Assembly: GCF_015680235.1 (NCBI RefSeq)
Contig: NZ_JADLJL010000004.1
Location: 62,001 to 126,000, forward strand
Source: Pseudomonas guariconensis
GTDB taxonomy: Bacteria > Pseudomonadota > Gammaproteobacteria > Pseudomonadales > Pseudomonadaceae
Reading direction: 5' to 3'
Length of the DNA: 64,000 nucleotides
Shown piece by piece: positions 47,215 to 57,005 of this stretch. The first letter of the stretch is position 1, and every line of letters begins with the position of its first letter. The translations under genes were made by a program, and so were the position numbers. The notes under the pieces were generated by a model. It was not told where the DNA came from. It worked only from the letters and a program-made list of their open reading frames with translations, and ran no database searches.

Positions 47215-50200
47215 AGGCGTTTTTCAATTTTGTCATTCGCTGGGTGATCCCGCTGCTGGGCCTGATCGCCCTGGGCCTGATCATCTGGTTCGTTGGCCCG
47301 TTGCTTGACGTTCTGGCACCCGCCGCAACGCGTTGGGCGCTGATCATCCTGTTGTTCGTGGCATGGGCTGCCTATCGGGTATGGCGCATCGTCCAGGCTC
47401 GCCGGCAGGCGGCCAAAGTGATGGAAGGCCTGGCTGTCGAAACCGCGCCGGACCCTGCCAGCGTGGCCACCGCCGAAGAGTTGGAAACCCTGCGCAAGCG
47501 CATGGACGAAGCCCTGGTGTTGCTGAAGAAGGCACGTCTGGGCGGGGATGAGCGGCGCAACCTGTACGAGTTGCCTTGGTATGTGATCATCGGCCCTCCC
47601 GGCTCGGGAAAGACCACCGCGCTGGTCAACTCAGGCCTGCATTTCCCGCTTGCCGCGCAGATGGGCGAGGGCGCCGTACGCGGGGTTGGTGGTACGCGTA
47701 ACTGCGATTGGTGGTTCACCGACCAGGCCGTGTTGCTCGATACGGCCGGACGCTACACCACCCAAGACAGCCACGCACAGGTCGACAAGTCGGCCTGGCT
47801 GGGCTTTCTCGACCTGCTCAAGACCCAACGCCCGCGCCGCCCGATCGACGGCGCGTTCATCGCCATCAGCCTTTCGGACCTGCTGCTGGGCAGCGATGCC
47901 GAGCGTGCTGCCCATGCGGTGGCGATCCGCACACGGATACAAGAGCTGTACACCCACCTGGGCGTACGTTTTCCGATCTATCTGATGCTGACCAAGCTCG
48001 ACCTGGTGCCGGGTTTCATGGAGTTCTTCGACAACCTGAGCAAGGAAGAGCGCGCGCAGGTGTGGGGCATGACCTTCCCGTTGGATGATGGGCAGCAGGG
48101 CGACGGCCCGCTGGCACAGTTCATCAACGAGTTCGGCCTGCTCGAACAACGCCTCAACCAGCGTCTGGTCGAGCGTCTGCAGCAAGAGCGCGACCCGGCG
48201 CGACGAGATCTGGTCTACGGCTTCGTCCAGCAGTTCGCCGCGTTGCGCGGTAACCTCAAGACCTTCCTCGATGGCGTTTTCAGACCCAATGCCTTCGAAG
48301 AGCGCGCGCTGCTGCGAGGTGTGTACTTCACCAGTGGTACCCAGGAAGGCAGCCCGATCGACCGATTGATCGGCAGCATGGCCCAGAGCATGGGCCTGGA
48401 CCGTGCGCACCTGGCACGGCAGAACGGCACCGGTCGTAGCTACTTCATCGAGAAACTGTTCAGCGCCGTGGCCTTCGTCGAGCGGGGGCTGGTGGGCAAC
48501 AATCCGAAAGTCGAAAAGCGGCGCAAATGGATCACCCGTGGCGCTCTGGCCCTGAGCGTAGCCCTGGTGCTGGTGGTCGGCACGCTATGGACGCTGAGCT
48601 ACCGGGCCAACCAGCAGTACATCGCCGAAGTCGACAGCCGCCTCAAGCCTTTGGGCAGGAGTGTGCAGGAGCTGAGCCCGGCCCAGCGCAACGTGGTCGA
48701 TGTACTGCCGCTACTCAATGCCGTACGCCGCCTGACCGACGACCCGCCTGGTTGGGCCGAGGGCCTGGGGTTGTACCAGGGCGATATGCTCGACGGTGAG
48801 GCGAGCAGTGTGTATCGCAAGCTGCTGATCGCCATTTTCGCTCCGCGGCTGGTTACCCGCATCGAAGAGCAACTGTATGCGGGCGGTCCTTCCGATTACC
48901 TCTACGAAGGGCTGAAGGCGTACCTGATGTTGGCCGATGGCGAACACTACGACCCGGACTTCATTACCGCCTGGATCTCCCTCGACTGGGAGCGTCACCT
49001 GCCGCGCGACATGGCCCCGGACCTGCGTCAGTCACTGGAGCAACACCTGGCGGCACTGTTCGAAAAGCGCCCGCCCAACGCGCGCCTCGACCAGCGCCTG
49101 ATAGACGACACCCGCCGCCAGTTGCAGCAGCTGCCGGTGGCCCAGCGTGTCTACGATCGGGTCAAGCGCCAGAAGTTGCCGGCCGGGGTCGACGATTTCC
49201 GTATCAGCGATGGGGCTGGCCGTGATGCGGCATTGGTGTTCCGGCTCAAGAGCGGCAAACCGTTGAACGACACGCTGCCGGGTATCTTCACTGTCGAGGG
49301 TTACCGTAAGGCCTTCCTCGCCGCCAGCGTCGCTCACAGCGCGACCTTGGCCGAAGAGCGCTGGGTGCTCGGTCGCGAACCGGGTGAGTCGGGGGATGCC
49401 AAGCGCTTGGCCGATGACGTCCTGCAACTGTATTACCAGGACTACATCCGTAATTGGGATGCGCTGCTGGCCGACCTTGATTTCGTGCCGATCACCAGCG
49501 TCGGCCAGGCCGCCGATGTGTTGCGCGTACTGTCTGGGGCGACTTCGCCGATGAAGAAACTGCTCCAGGCGGTGGCGAAGGAAACCAACCTGCAGCAGCC
49601 CACTACCCTCGACAAAGTCCAGGGCAAGGTCGAGCAGGCTGGCGTCGACCAGTTGCGCCAGCGCCTCGACGGTCTGCTTGGCGATGCGCCACCGAGCAGC
49701 GACAGCCTGGCGGCTCGCGAGGTCGACCCGGTAACGGCGCACTTCGCCGAACTCGCCGCGCTGGTGGAAACCGGCGAGGGCCAGCCGGCCGCCATCGATG
49801 GCTTGCTTACCGACCTCAATGCCCTCTACGTGCAGGTGAGCGCCATGGTGGGCGCCAGCGGCGATTCGTTGCTGGGAGAGGCAAAGAACCAGGTCCAGGC
49901 CGCCGCTCAGCGTGTATCGCTCGCTGCCGCACGCCAGCCCAAAGTGGTGCAGGGTCTGGTGGGTTCGGTGGTCGGCTCGACCAACAATATCGTCATGGGT
50001 GGCGTACGCAACCAGCTCAACGCAGCCTGGACCAGTGAGGTCGTCAAGGTCTACCGCCAGTCGCTCAGTGGTCGCTACCCGATGGTCGCTGGTAGTGCGC
50101 GGGATGCCACTCTGGAAGATTTCGGTCAGTTCTTCGGCGTTGGCGGGGTGATGGACAACTACTTCCGCAAGTACCTGCAGCCATACGTCAACATGTCCAG

Positions 50201-50717
50201 CACGCCTTGGAGCTGGCAGCCGGGTGCGGCGCAGAAGCTGGGGATCAATGCCAACGTGCTGTACACCTTCCAGCGTGCGGCGACCATCCGTGATGCATTC
50301 TTCCGCAACACCAGCGGCTTGCAACCCGGCGTACGCTTCGAGCTCAAGCCGGTGGCGATGGATGCATCCATTACCCAGTTCCTGCTCGACCTGGATGGCC
50401 AACAGGTCAGCTACGACCATGGTCCGAGCCGCCCGGTGGCCTTGCAGTGGCCGAACCCGAACAGCATCGGTGTGGTACGCCTGTCGATTTCACCGCCATC
50501 GCCTACCGGTCGTTCCGGGCTGACGCTCGAAGGGCCATGGGCCTGGTTCCGCTTGCTCGACCAGTCCGACCTGGTGGCCGGGAGCACACCCGAGCGCTTC
50601 AGCTTGCGCCTGCGTGTGGACGGTGTGAGTGTCTCCTACGAGCTGCGTGCCAGCAGCGCCTTCAACCCGTTCCGCAGCCGAGTGGTCAGCGGTTTCAGCC
50701 TGCCGGAGCATCTGTGA
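47211..50717 (+). CDS. tssM: T6SS membrane-complex protein TssM (IcmF)
   Basis: 1168 residues starting at GTG. Two N-terminal membrane helices precede a cytoplasmic GTPase-like domain with an intact Walker A (GPPGSGKTTAL, near 128). A third helix follows near 440-465, then a long periplasmic region to the C-terminal beta domain that binds TssJ. It forms the trans-envelope core with TssJ and TssL. It starts in an overlap with tssL and ends in an overlap with tagF. Confidence 0.97.
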   Translation: MKAFFNFVIRWVIPLLGLIALGLIIWFVGPLLDVLAPAATRWALIILLFVAWAAYRVWRIVQARRQAAKVMEGLAVETAPDPASVATAEELETLRKRMDEALVLLKKARLGGDERRNLYELPWYVIIGPPGSGKTTALVNSGLHFPLAAQMGEGAVRGVGGTRNCDWWFTDQAVLLDTAGRYTTQDSHAQVDKSAWLGFLDLLKTQRPRRPIDGAFIAISLSDLLLGSDAERAAHAVAIRTRIQELYTHLGVRFPIYLMLTKLDLVPGFMEFFDNLSKEERAQVWGMTFPLDDGQQGDGPLAQFINEFGLLEQRLNQRLVERLQQERDPARRDLVYGFVQQFAALRGNLKTFLDGVFRPNAFEERALLRGVYFTSGTQEGSPIDRLIGSMAQSMGLDRAHLARQNGTGRSYFIEKLFSAVAFVERGLVGNNPKVEKRRKWITRGALALSVALVLVVGTLWTLSYRANQQYIAEVDSRLKPLGRSVQELSPAQRNVVDVLPLLNAVRRLTDDPPGWAEGLGLYQGDMLDGEASSVYRKLLIAIFAPRLVTRIEEQLYAGGPSDYLYEGLKAYLMLADGEHYDPDFITAWISLDWERHLPRDMAPDLRQSLEQHLAALFEKRPPNARLDQRLIDDTRRQLQQLPVAQRVYDRVKRQKLPAGVDDFRISDGAGRDAALVFRLKSGKPLNDTLPGIFTVEGYRKAFLAASVAHSATLAEERWVLGREPGESGDAKRLADDVLQLYYQDYIRNWDALLADLDFVPITSVGQAADVLRVLSGATSPMKKLLQAVAKETNLQQPTTLDKVQGKVEQAGVDQLRQRLDGLLGDAPPSSDSLAAREVDPVTAHFAELAALVETGEGQPAAIDGLLTDLNALYVQVSAMVGASGDSLLGEAKNQVQAAAQRVSLAAARQPKVVQGLVGSVVGSTNNIVMGGVRNQLNAAWTSEVVKVYRQSLSGRYPMVAGSARDATLEDFGQFFGVGGVMDNYFRKYLQPYVNMSSTPWSWQPGAAQKLGINANVLYTFQRAATIRDAFFRNTSGLQPGVRFELKPVAMDASITQFLLDLDGQQVSYDHGPSRPVALQWPNPNSIGVVRLSISPPSPTGRSGLTLEGPWAWFRLLDQSDLVAGSTPERFSLRLRVDGVSVSYELRASSAFNPFRSRVVSGFSLPEHL

Positions 50718-51373
50718 ACGACGTGGGGTTTTACGGAAAGCTGGCAAGCCGCGGTGACTTCGTCAGTCGCGCCTTGCCGCAGAGTTTCATCCAGCCCTGG
50801 GACCAATGGCTGGCGGCGGGGCTCCAGTCCAGCCAGCAGCATTTGGGCGACAGTTGGCTCGAGGCCTACCTGGTCAGCCCGTTGTGGCGCTTTGCGTTGG
50901 CGCCAGGGCTATGTGGACCGCAAGCGGCAGTCGGGGTGCTGATGCCGAGCATCGACCGGGTCGGGCGGTATTTTCCATTGACGGTGGCCCAGGTGCTGGA
51001 GCCTGGCCAGCCGTTGGCGACGGCAGTGGCCGGAGGCGAGGAGTGGTTCGAGCAGGTGGAAACAGCATTATTGGCGACGCTTGAGCCAGGTGCAGTGCTT
51101 GAGGACTTCGAAGCGGCTTTGCAGCCGTTTCGCGACGCCTGGCCACTCCCGCAGGCTGCGCCGGCCCGGCTGACGGTCGGCGGCCTGCAGCGGTTGGATG
51201 CGACTACGCCGCAAGGGCGTGCCTTGGCCCTGGCCGAATGTGCCTGCGAAGGCATGAGTTTGTGGTGGGGCAGGGGTTCGGAACGTATCGCTCCCGGACT
51301 GATGCGCTGTGTGGGGCTTCCCCGCAGTGAGGATTTCGCCGGGTTTCTCCTGGGTAGCGAGGCATACTCTTGA
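50714..51373 (+). CDS. tagF: T6SS-associated protein TagF (post-translational repressor)
   Basis: 219 residues. The start NDVGFYGKLASRGDFVSRALPQSF and the LMPSIDRVGRYFPLTV segment are diagnostic of TagF. In P. aeruginosa TagF holds the H1 system off by binding Fha, independently of phosphorylation. GTG start in a GTGA overlap with the tssM stop. The longer frame open from 50447 lies inside tssM and is rejected. Confidence 0.93.
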   Translation: MNDVGFYGKLASRGDFVSRALPQSFIQPWDQWLAAGLQSSQQHLGDSWLEAYLVSPLWRFALAPGLCGPQAAVGVLMPSIDRVGRYFPLTVAQVLEPGQPLATAVAGGEEWFEQVETALLATLEPGAVLEDFEAALQPFRDAWPLPQAAPARLTVGGLQRLDATTPQGRALALAECACEGMSLWWGRGSERIAPGLMRCVGLPRSEDFAGFLLGSEAYS

Positions 51374-52092
51374 TGACCGCCATGCATTACACCGCGGCCA
51401 GTTACAGCCATGTCGGCATGGTGCGCAAGATCAACGAAGACGCCTGCCTGGAACTGACGGCCGATGGCTTGTGGGCAGTGGCTGACGGTATGGGTGGGCA
51501 TGCGGCCGGCGACTATGTCAGCAGCCTGGCGGTCGACAGCCTGAGACAGATACGACAGGTCGAGGCGCTAGAGCAATGCGTTCAAGTGGTGCGCGATACC
51601 CTTGATCGGGTCAACCGGGCAGTCCGTGACGAGACCACGCGGCGCGGTGTGGCGATGATGGGTAGCACCGTAGTGGTGCTGGCCGCACGGGACCAGCAGG
51701 CCATTGGGCTATGGGCCGGCGACAGCCGCCTGTACCGCTTGCGCGAAGGGCGTATCGAGCGCCTGTCCCACGACCATAGCTATGTCCAGGAACTGCAGGA
51801 CAGCGGCCTGCTCAGCGAGGCCGAGGCCCGCGTGCATCCGCGAGGCAACATCGTCACCCGCGCCATCGGTGTTCAAGACCAACTCGAGTTGCAGGCTGTC
51901 ACGTTGCACGTGCAGCGCGGCGATACCTACCTGTTGTGCAGCGATGGGCTGAACAAGACCGCCGAGGATCACGAGATCGCCGATGTGCTCGGCCACGCCG
52001 ATCCCTACCAGGTGGTACGCAGCCTGGTGCATCTCGGCCTGACCCGGGGCGCTCCAGACAACATCACCGCCGTGGTCGTGAAGGTGAGCTGA
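51373..52092 (+). CDS. pppA: PP2C-type serine/threonine phosphatase PppA
   Basis: 239 residues. Metal-binding and active-site motifs are ADGMGGHAAGDYVSS, GLWAGDSRLYRLREG, LLCSDGLN and GAPDNIT. It dephosphorylates Fha and so turns secretion off, opposing PpkA. ATG at 51373 overlaps the tagF stop (TGATG); an in-frame TTG lies three bases upstream. Confidence 0.95.
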   Translation: MTAMHYTAASYSHVGMVRKINEDACLELTADGLWAVADGMGGHAAGDYVSSLAVDSLRQIRQVEALEQCVQVVRDTLDRVNRAVRDETTRRGVAMMGSTVVVLAARDQQAIGLWAGDSRLYRLREGRIERLSHDHSYVQELQDSGLLSEAEARVHPRGNIVTRAIGVQDQLELQAVTLHVQRGDTYLLCSDGLNKTAEDHEIADVLGHADPYQVVRSLVHLGLTRGAPDNITAVVVKVS

Positions 52093-52099
52093 AGACATC

Positions 52100-55087
52100 A
52101 TGGACATGCACATCCCAGGATTCGATATCGATAGCGAGCTTGGCCAGGGCGCCATGGCCAGTGTGTACCTGGCGACCCAGCGTTCCCTGGAGCGCAAGGT
52201 AGCACTCAAGGTGATGGCTGCGAGCCTGGCTGCCGACCCTACCTTTTGCGAGCGGTTCCTGCGTGAAGGGCGCACCCTGGCTCGGCTGTCGCACCCGCAC
52301 ATCGCCACCATCCACGACATCGGCAATGTCGGCGAGTTGTACTACATGGCCATGGAGTACCTGCCCAGCGGCACGCTCAAGGAGCGCATCGCCGCCGGCC
52401 TGGCACCGGAGCAAGGGCTGCTGTACGTCCGCCAGATCGCCCAGGCGCTGGGCTATGCCCATGCCCAAGGCTTGGTGCACCGCGACGTCAAGCCTGCCAA
52501 CATCCTGTTCCGCGCCGATGGCACCGCAGTGCTTTCGGACTTCGGCATCGCCAAGTCATTGGATGACCGCACCCAGTTCACGCAGGCTGGTTTTGCCGTG
52601 GGTACGCCCAGCTACATGAGCCCGGAGCAAGCCCGTGGCCTGGAGATCGATGGCCGTGCCGACCTTTACGCGCTTGGTGTGGTGCTCTACGAGATTCTTG
52701 TCGGCAAGCTGCCCTACAGTGGTAACGATGCGCTGTCCACGGCCTTGGCCCACCTCACCGAGCCATTGCCGGAGCTGCCCATCGAACATGGCCGCTATCA
52801 GGATATCCTGCGCGGGCTGCTGGCCAAGGACCCTGGCGAGCGTTTTGCCGATGCTGCGGCGCTGCTCGCCGCCCTCGATCGTCTGCCGGCACAGGATGCC
52901 GACAGTACGTTGGTTCGCCCGCTTTCGCCTGGCCCCATGGCCGACAAGGGTGGACGTGACCTCGGAGGGCTGACCCCGGTTTCCATCGAGATCCCGCAAA
53001 CGCCACCTTCGCATCGACAGCCGACGCCATCCCCTGCGCCGGTTGTCGCCACACCGAAAAAGAAACCCGCCGTGGCCTTGCTCGCGGTGGCTATCGCGGC
53101 AGCCGTTGGCCTGGGCGGCGCGGGTTACTGGTGGCTACACGGTGGTGACGCCCCCGTGCCTGATGCCCCGGTGGCGCAGCAGCCTGTGTCGGACGCCTCC
53201 CAGGCTGGCACCCCTGCGGCTGTAGTCGTCGATGATCAACGCCCCTTGCTGATGCCCGGCAAGAAGACCTTGTTCCAGCGCGTACTCAGCAAACCAGGTG
53301 CACGTCTGTTCGATGCGCCCGGTGGTAAGGCGCACGACAGCCTGCCGGCCTTCAGCGTGCTCTACGTCTACCAGCGCAAGGATGCGCAGGGGCAGACCTG
53401 GTTGCAGGTCGGGGCCGCCAGTGACGGTCAGCGCGACGGCTGGTTACAGGCCAGCCAGGCCAGTGACTGGAAGCAGAGCCTGGTGCTCAAGTTCACCGAG
53501 CGCTCTGGACGTTCGCCTGTGATGTTCATGCGCCAGCCCGAGGATGTGCAGCAGTTGCTCGACGACAGCCGCCTGGCCCGCGCTGAACTGCTCAAAGCGC
53601 AGACCGCACCGGACCAGGTGCCTCAGGTGATGGCTCTGGAACCGACCGACAGTGCCGTGCCTCAGACGCAGTTCTACCTGATGCCGATCTTCGATTACCG
53701 TGAAAGCTTCGACGCCGAAGGGCAACCGGTGCAATTGCTCAACATCGCCTCGATCGACCCGGGTGGCAGCGCCGCAGCGCCCGACGCCGCAGGTGTGGCG
53801 ACAGCTGATGACAAGGCGTTTCGCACTGCCGTGGTCCTGGTGGTGGATACTTCGGTATCCATGCAGCCCTATATCGACCGCGTACGCCAGGTGGTCAGCG
53901 AACTGCAGCAGCAGTTAGCCGCGCGGGGCGAGCTGGATAACGTCAGCTTTGGCTTGGTGGGGTTCCGCAACAATACCAGGCGCACCCCAGGGCTGGATTA
54001 CCTGAGCCGTACCCTGGTGACGCTGGAGGAAGGCCGCGACCCGGCACGCTTTCTCAAGGCGGCGTCGCAGGTCAAGGCCACTACGGTGTCCAGCCACTCC
54101 TTCAACGAAGACGCCTTTGCCGGCGTCATGCAGGCTGTCGAGGGCATGGATTGGTCGGGCTATGGTGGCCGTCTGATCTTGTTGGTCAGCGACGCAGGGG
54201 CGCTGCGCAAGAGCGACCCGTACAGCAGCACCCAGATGAACGAAGCGGAGGTCCGCCAGGCGGCCCTGAGCAAGCAGATCAAGATCTATGCCCTGCACTT
54301 GCGCACGCCAGCCGGGGTGAAGAACCATGGCTCGGCCGAGCAGCAGTACCGGGTGCTCACCGCCGACAGCAACCCACGTATCGGCGACCTTTACGTCTCG
54401 GTGCCGGGCGGTGACGTGACGCTGTTCGGCGAGCGCGTGAGGGAGATCGGCTCGACTTTCGCCGAGTTGGTCCATCAGGTCCGCAACAAGCAGCCGCAGC
54501 CTGCGCCATTACTGACCTCGGCTTCGACCTTGGCGGCCAAGTCGCAGGCCATCGGATACGCCATGCATATGGACTTCCTCGGACGTCGCAGCGCCAGCCA
54601 GGCACCTCGGGTGGTAAGCGCCTGGACAGCCGATCGCGACCTGACCAACCCGGCGTTGCCGACGCTGCAGGTATGCGTGATGCTGACCAAGCTGCAGCTC
54701 AACGACCTGCAGCAATCGCTCAAGTTGATCGTCGATGCCGCACGCAAGTCCCGCAGTTCGCCAGGCGATTTCTTCAATGAGATCGCCAGCGCCAGTGCCT
54801 ACATGAGCCGTGATCCGGCTGCCCTGCGCAAGGGCGCCAACCTGGCTCAGAGCGGTGTGCTGGGCGAGTACCTGGACGGTCTGCCGTACCGCAGCAAATC
54901 CCTGGGCATGACCCAGGACCTGTGGCTGTCGCTCTCCGTCGCCGAGCAGGAGGACTTCATCGACGAGTTGGAGTCGAAGATCCGCTTGTACGAAACCTTC
55001 CACAACGACATGGCCAACTGGGTGCGCTTCGGTAATGCCGAGCCGGGCGATGCTCTGTACCGTGTCCCGCTGTCGACCCTGCCGTGA
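52100..55087 (+). CDS. ppkA: T6SS serine/threonine kinase PpkA with periplasmic von Willebrand A domain
   Basis: 995 residues. Kinase domain (8-270): glycine loop GQGAMASVYLA, catalytic lysine VALKV, VHRDVKPANIL and SDFGIAKS, all intact. A Pro-rich linker precedes one membrane helix near 323-346. The periplasmic part has an SH3-like segment (KKTLFQRVLSKPGARLFDAPGG) and a vWA domain (about 574-760: VVLVVDTSVSM). It senses envelope signals through TagQRST and phosphorylates Fha. It starts seven bases after pppA and its stop overlaps tagT. Confidence 0.95.
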   Translation: MDMHIPGFDIDSELGQGAMASVYLATQRSLERKVALKVMAASLAADPTFCERFLREGRTLARLSHPHIATIHDIGNVGELYYMAMEYLPSGTLKERIAAGLAPEQGLLYVRQIAQALGYAHAQGLVHRDVKPANILFRADGTAVLSDFGIAKSLDDRTQFTQAGFAVGTPSYMSPEQARGLEIDGRADLYALGVVLYEILVGKLPYSGNDALSTALAHLTEPLPELPIEHGRYQDILRGLLAKDPGERFADAAALLAALDRLPAQDADSTLVRPLSPGPMADKGGRDLGGLTPVSIEIPQTPPSHRQPTPSPAPVVATPKKKPAVALLAVAIAAAVGLGGAGYWWLHGGDAPVPDAPVAQQPVSDASQAGTPAAVVVDDQRPLLMPGKKTLFQRVLSKPGARLFDAPGGKAHDSLPAFSVLYVYQRKDAQGQTWLQVGAASDGQRDGWLQASQASDWKQSLVLKFTERSGRSPVMFMRQPEDVQQLLDDSRLARAELLKAQTAPDQVPQVMALEPTDSAVPQTQFYLMPIFDYRESFDAEGQPVQLLNIASIDPGGSAAAPDAAGVATADDKAFRTAVVLVVDTSVSMQPYIDRVRQVVSELQQQLAARGELDNVSFGLVGFRNNTRRTPGLDYLSRTLVTLEEGRDPARFLKAASQVKATTVSSHSFNEDAFAGVMQAVEGMDWSGYGGRLILLVSDAGALRKSDPYSSTQMNEAEVRQAALSKQIKIYALHLRTPAGVKNHGSAEQQYRVLTADSNPRIGDLYVSVPGGDVTLFGERVREIGSTFAELVHQVRNKQPQPAPLLTSASTLAAKSQAIGYAMHMDFLGRRSASQAPRVVSAWTADRDLTNPALPTLQVCVMLTKLQLNDLQQSLKLIVDAARKSRSSPGDFFNEIASASAYMSRDPAALRKGANLAQSGVLGEYLDGLPYRSKSLGMTQDLWLSLSVAEQEDFIDELESKIRLYETFHNDMANWVRFGNAEPGDALYRVPLSTLP

Positions 55088-55803
55088 TGGTCCATCTGCA
55101 GGGAGTGCACAAGACGCGCGGGCAGGGGGCCCAGCGTTACAGTCTGGAGATCGAGCGGCTGCAGGTGGCGATGGGCGAGTGCTTGGCCCTGGTCGGCCCC
55201 AGTGGTTGTGGCAAGAGCACGTTGCTCGACCTGCTGGGCCTGGTGTTGGCGCCGGATAAAGCCGAATGCTTCAGCCTGGGCGTCGAAGGAAGCGACCAGG
55301 ACATTGCCGGGCTCTGGCGCCAGCGTCGCCTCGACCGCCTGGCAACCCTGCGCAGCCGACACCTGGGCTATGTGTTGCAGGCTGGCGGCCTGCTCGGTTT
55401 CTTGAGCGTGCGTGGCAACATCAGCCTGCCGCGTCGTTTGCTGGGCCTGGACGACGACGGTAGCGTCGAGCGCCTGGCCACGGCGTTGGATATCCATGAA
55501 CAACTGGGCAAGCGTCCGGCGGCGTTGTCGCTCGGCCAGCGTCAGCGGGTCAGTTGTGCCCGTGCGCTGGCCCACGGGCCGGCTCTGTTGTTGGCCGACG
55601 AGCCCACGGCGGCATTGGACCCGGTCAATGCCGAGCGCGTCATGCACCTGCTGTTGCGCCAGGCCCAGGCGCACCGCGTCACCTGCGTCGTTGCCAGCCA
55701 TGACGAGGCCTTGGTGCGCAACGCGGGCCTGGTCGTTTTGCGCATGGCTTGTCGCCGCGATGCAGACGGCGGCGTCACCGCGACCCTGGAGCGGTCGGCA
55801 TGA
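55087..55803 (+). CDS. tagT: TagT, ABC ATPase of the TagQRST signal module
   Basis: 238-residue LolD-like ABC ATPase. Motifs are Walker A GPSGCGKST, signature LSLGQRQRVSCARAL, Walker B ALLLADEPTAALD and H-loop VASHDEA. With TagS it forms an inner-membrane complex that works upstream of PpkA. The ATG overlaps the ppkA stop in TGATG. Confidence 0.92.
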   Translation: MVHLQGVHKTRGQGAQRYSLEIERLQVAMGECLALVGPSGCGKSTLLDLLGLVLAPDKAECFSLGVEGSDQDIAGLWRQRRLDRLATLRSRHLGYVLQAGGLLGFLSVRGNISLPRRLLGLDDDGSVERLATALDIHEQLGKRPAALSLGQRQRVSCARALAHGPALLLADEPTAALDPVNAERVMHLLLRQAQAHRVTCVVASHDEALVRNAGLVVLRMACRRDADGGVTATLERSA

Positions 55804-57005
55804 TACGCCCCTTGCTGATCGCCGGGTTGGCCTGGCAGGACTACCGCAACGATGCGCGGCTGTCGGCCTGCGGTGTGCTGGCGCTGGTGGCGGTGATCGC
55901 GCCATTGCTGGTGCTGTTCGGCCTCAAGTTCGGCCTGGTCGGCAGCCTCACCGAGCGTTTGCAGCGCGACCCCGGTGTGCGCGAGATCATTCCCATGGGC
56001 GGTGGGCGCTTCGATACGGCTTTTGTCACCGCCCTGGCCAACCGAGCGGATGTGGCGTTCGCGATCCCACGCCCTCGCCAGATCGCCGCTACCGCCGAAT
56101 TGTTGTCGCCAGCCAAGGGGCGTTTAGTGACGGTTGAAATGCTGCCCACTGCCGATGGCGATCCATTGCTGCAAGGCGTAGTGCAGCCGACCGGCTTGCA
56201 GGAGGTGGTGCTCAGCTTCACCGCCGCGGAAAAACTGGGCGTGAAGACGGGCGATACCCTGGTGGCCAGCTTCGGTCGTCAGCAGGCAGGCGAGCTGCAG
56301 AGGCGCCAGGCCCCCGTGCGGGTGGTAGCCGTATTGCCATTGGCGGCGTTCGAGCGGGATGGCCTGTTCGCCCCGCTGGCTTTGTTGATGGCCGCCGAAG
56401 ACTATCGCGATGGCCGCGCCGTGCCGGCCCTGGGCTGGCACGGGGAGGCCGCGGGTGACCCGGCCCTGCGGGTGTACCCGGCGTTTCGCCTGTATGCCCG
56501 GACGCTCGCGGATGTCGAGCCGCTGCGCCGGCTGTTCGCCGAACGTAAGTTGCTGGTGTCGACCCAGGCCGCGCAGATCGCCCAAGTGCAATCCTTGAGC
56601 CGCAACCTGGACCTGGTGTTCTGGATCATCGCTGCCCTGGCCATCGCCGGTGCGGTCGCTGCCACTGCCGCTGGCGCGCTGGCTGCGGTGGAGCGCAAGC
56701 GGCGCGAGTTGGCAGTGTTGCGCCTGCTGGGCTTCGGCACCGCCGCGCTGCTGGCGTTCGTGGTGCTCCAGGCTTTGTACAGCGGTGTTTTGGCAGCCGG
56801 CCTGGCGGCGTTGCTGTACCTAGTGGCCGAACACGGCTTGAACCGTCTTTTCACGCAGGGGCCAGGCGAATACGCCAGTCACCTGCTGCCCATGCACTAT
56901 CTGATCGCGCTGTTGGCCGTCCTCTTGGCGAGCTCCGTCGCTGCCATCCTGGGTGGCTGGCGAGCGGCGCGGATCGAAACCTGTGAAGGAATCCGTGATG
57001 TCTGA
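55800..57005 (+). CDS. tagS: TagS, FtsX/LolE-like permease of the TagQRST module
   Basis: 401 residues with four hydrophobic helices in the MacB/FtsX pattern: one near 20-42 and three near 280-390, enclosing a large periplasmic domain. It pairs with TagT. The ATG is in an ATGA overlap with tagT. It ends eight bases inside tagR. Confidence 0.92.
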   Translation: MIRPLLIAGLAWQDYRNDARLSACGVLALVAVIAPLLVLFGLKFGLVGSLTERLQRDPGVREIIPMGGGRFDTAFVTALANRADVAFAIPRPRQIAATAELLSPAKGRLVTVEMLPTADGDPLLQGVVQPTGLQEVVLSFTAAEKLGVKTGDTLVASFGRQQAGELQRRQAPVRVVAVLPLAAFERDGLFAPLALLMAAEDYRDGRAVPALGWHGEAAGDPALRVYPAFRLYARTLADVEPLRRLFAERKLLVSTQAAQIAQVQSLSRNLDLVFWIIAALAIAGAVAATAAGALAAVERKRRELAVLRLLGFGTAALLAFVVLQALYSGVLAAGLAALLYLVAEHGLNRLFTQGPGEYASHLLPMHYLIALLAVLLASSVAAILGGWRAARIETCEGIRDV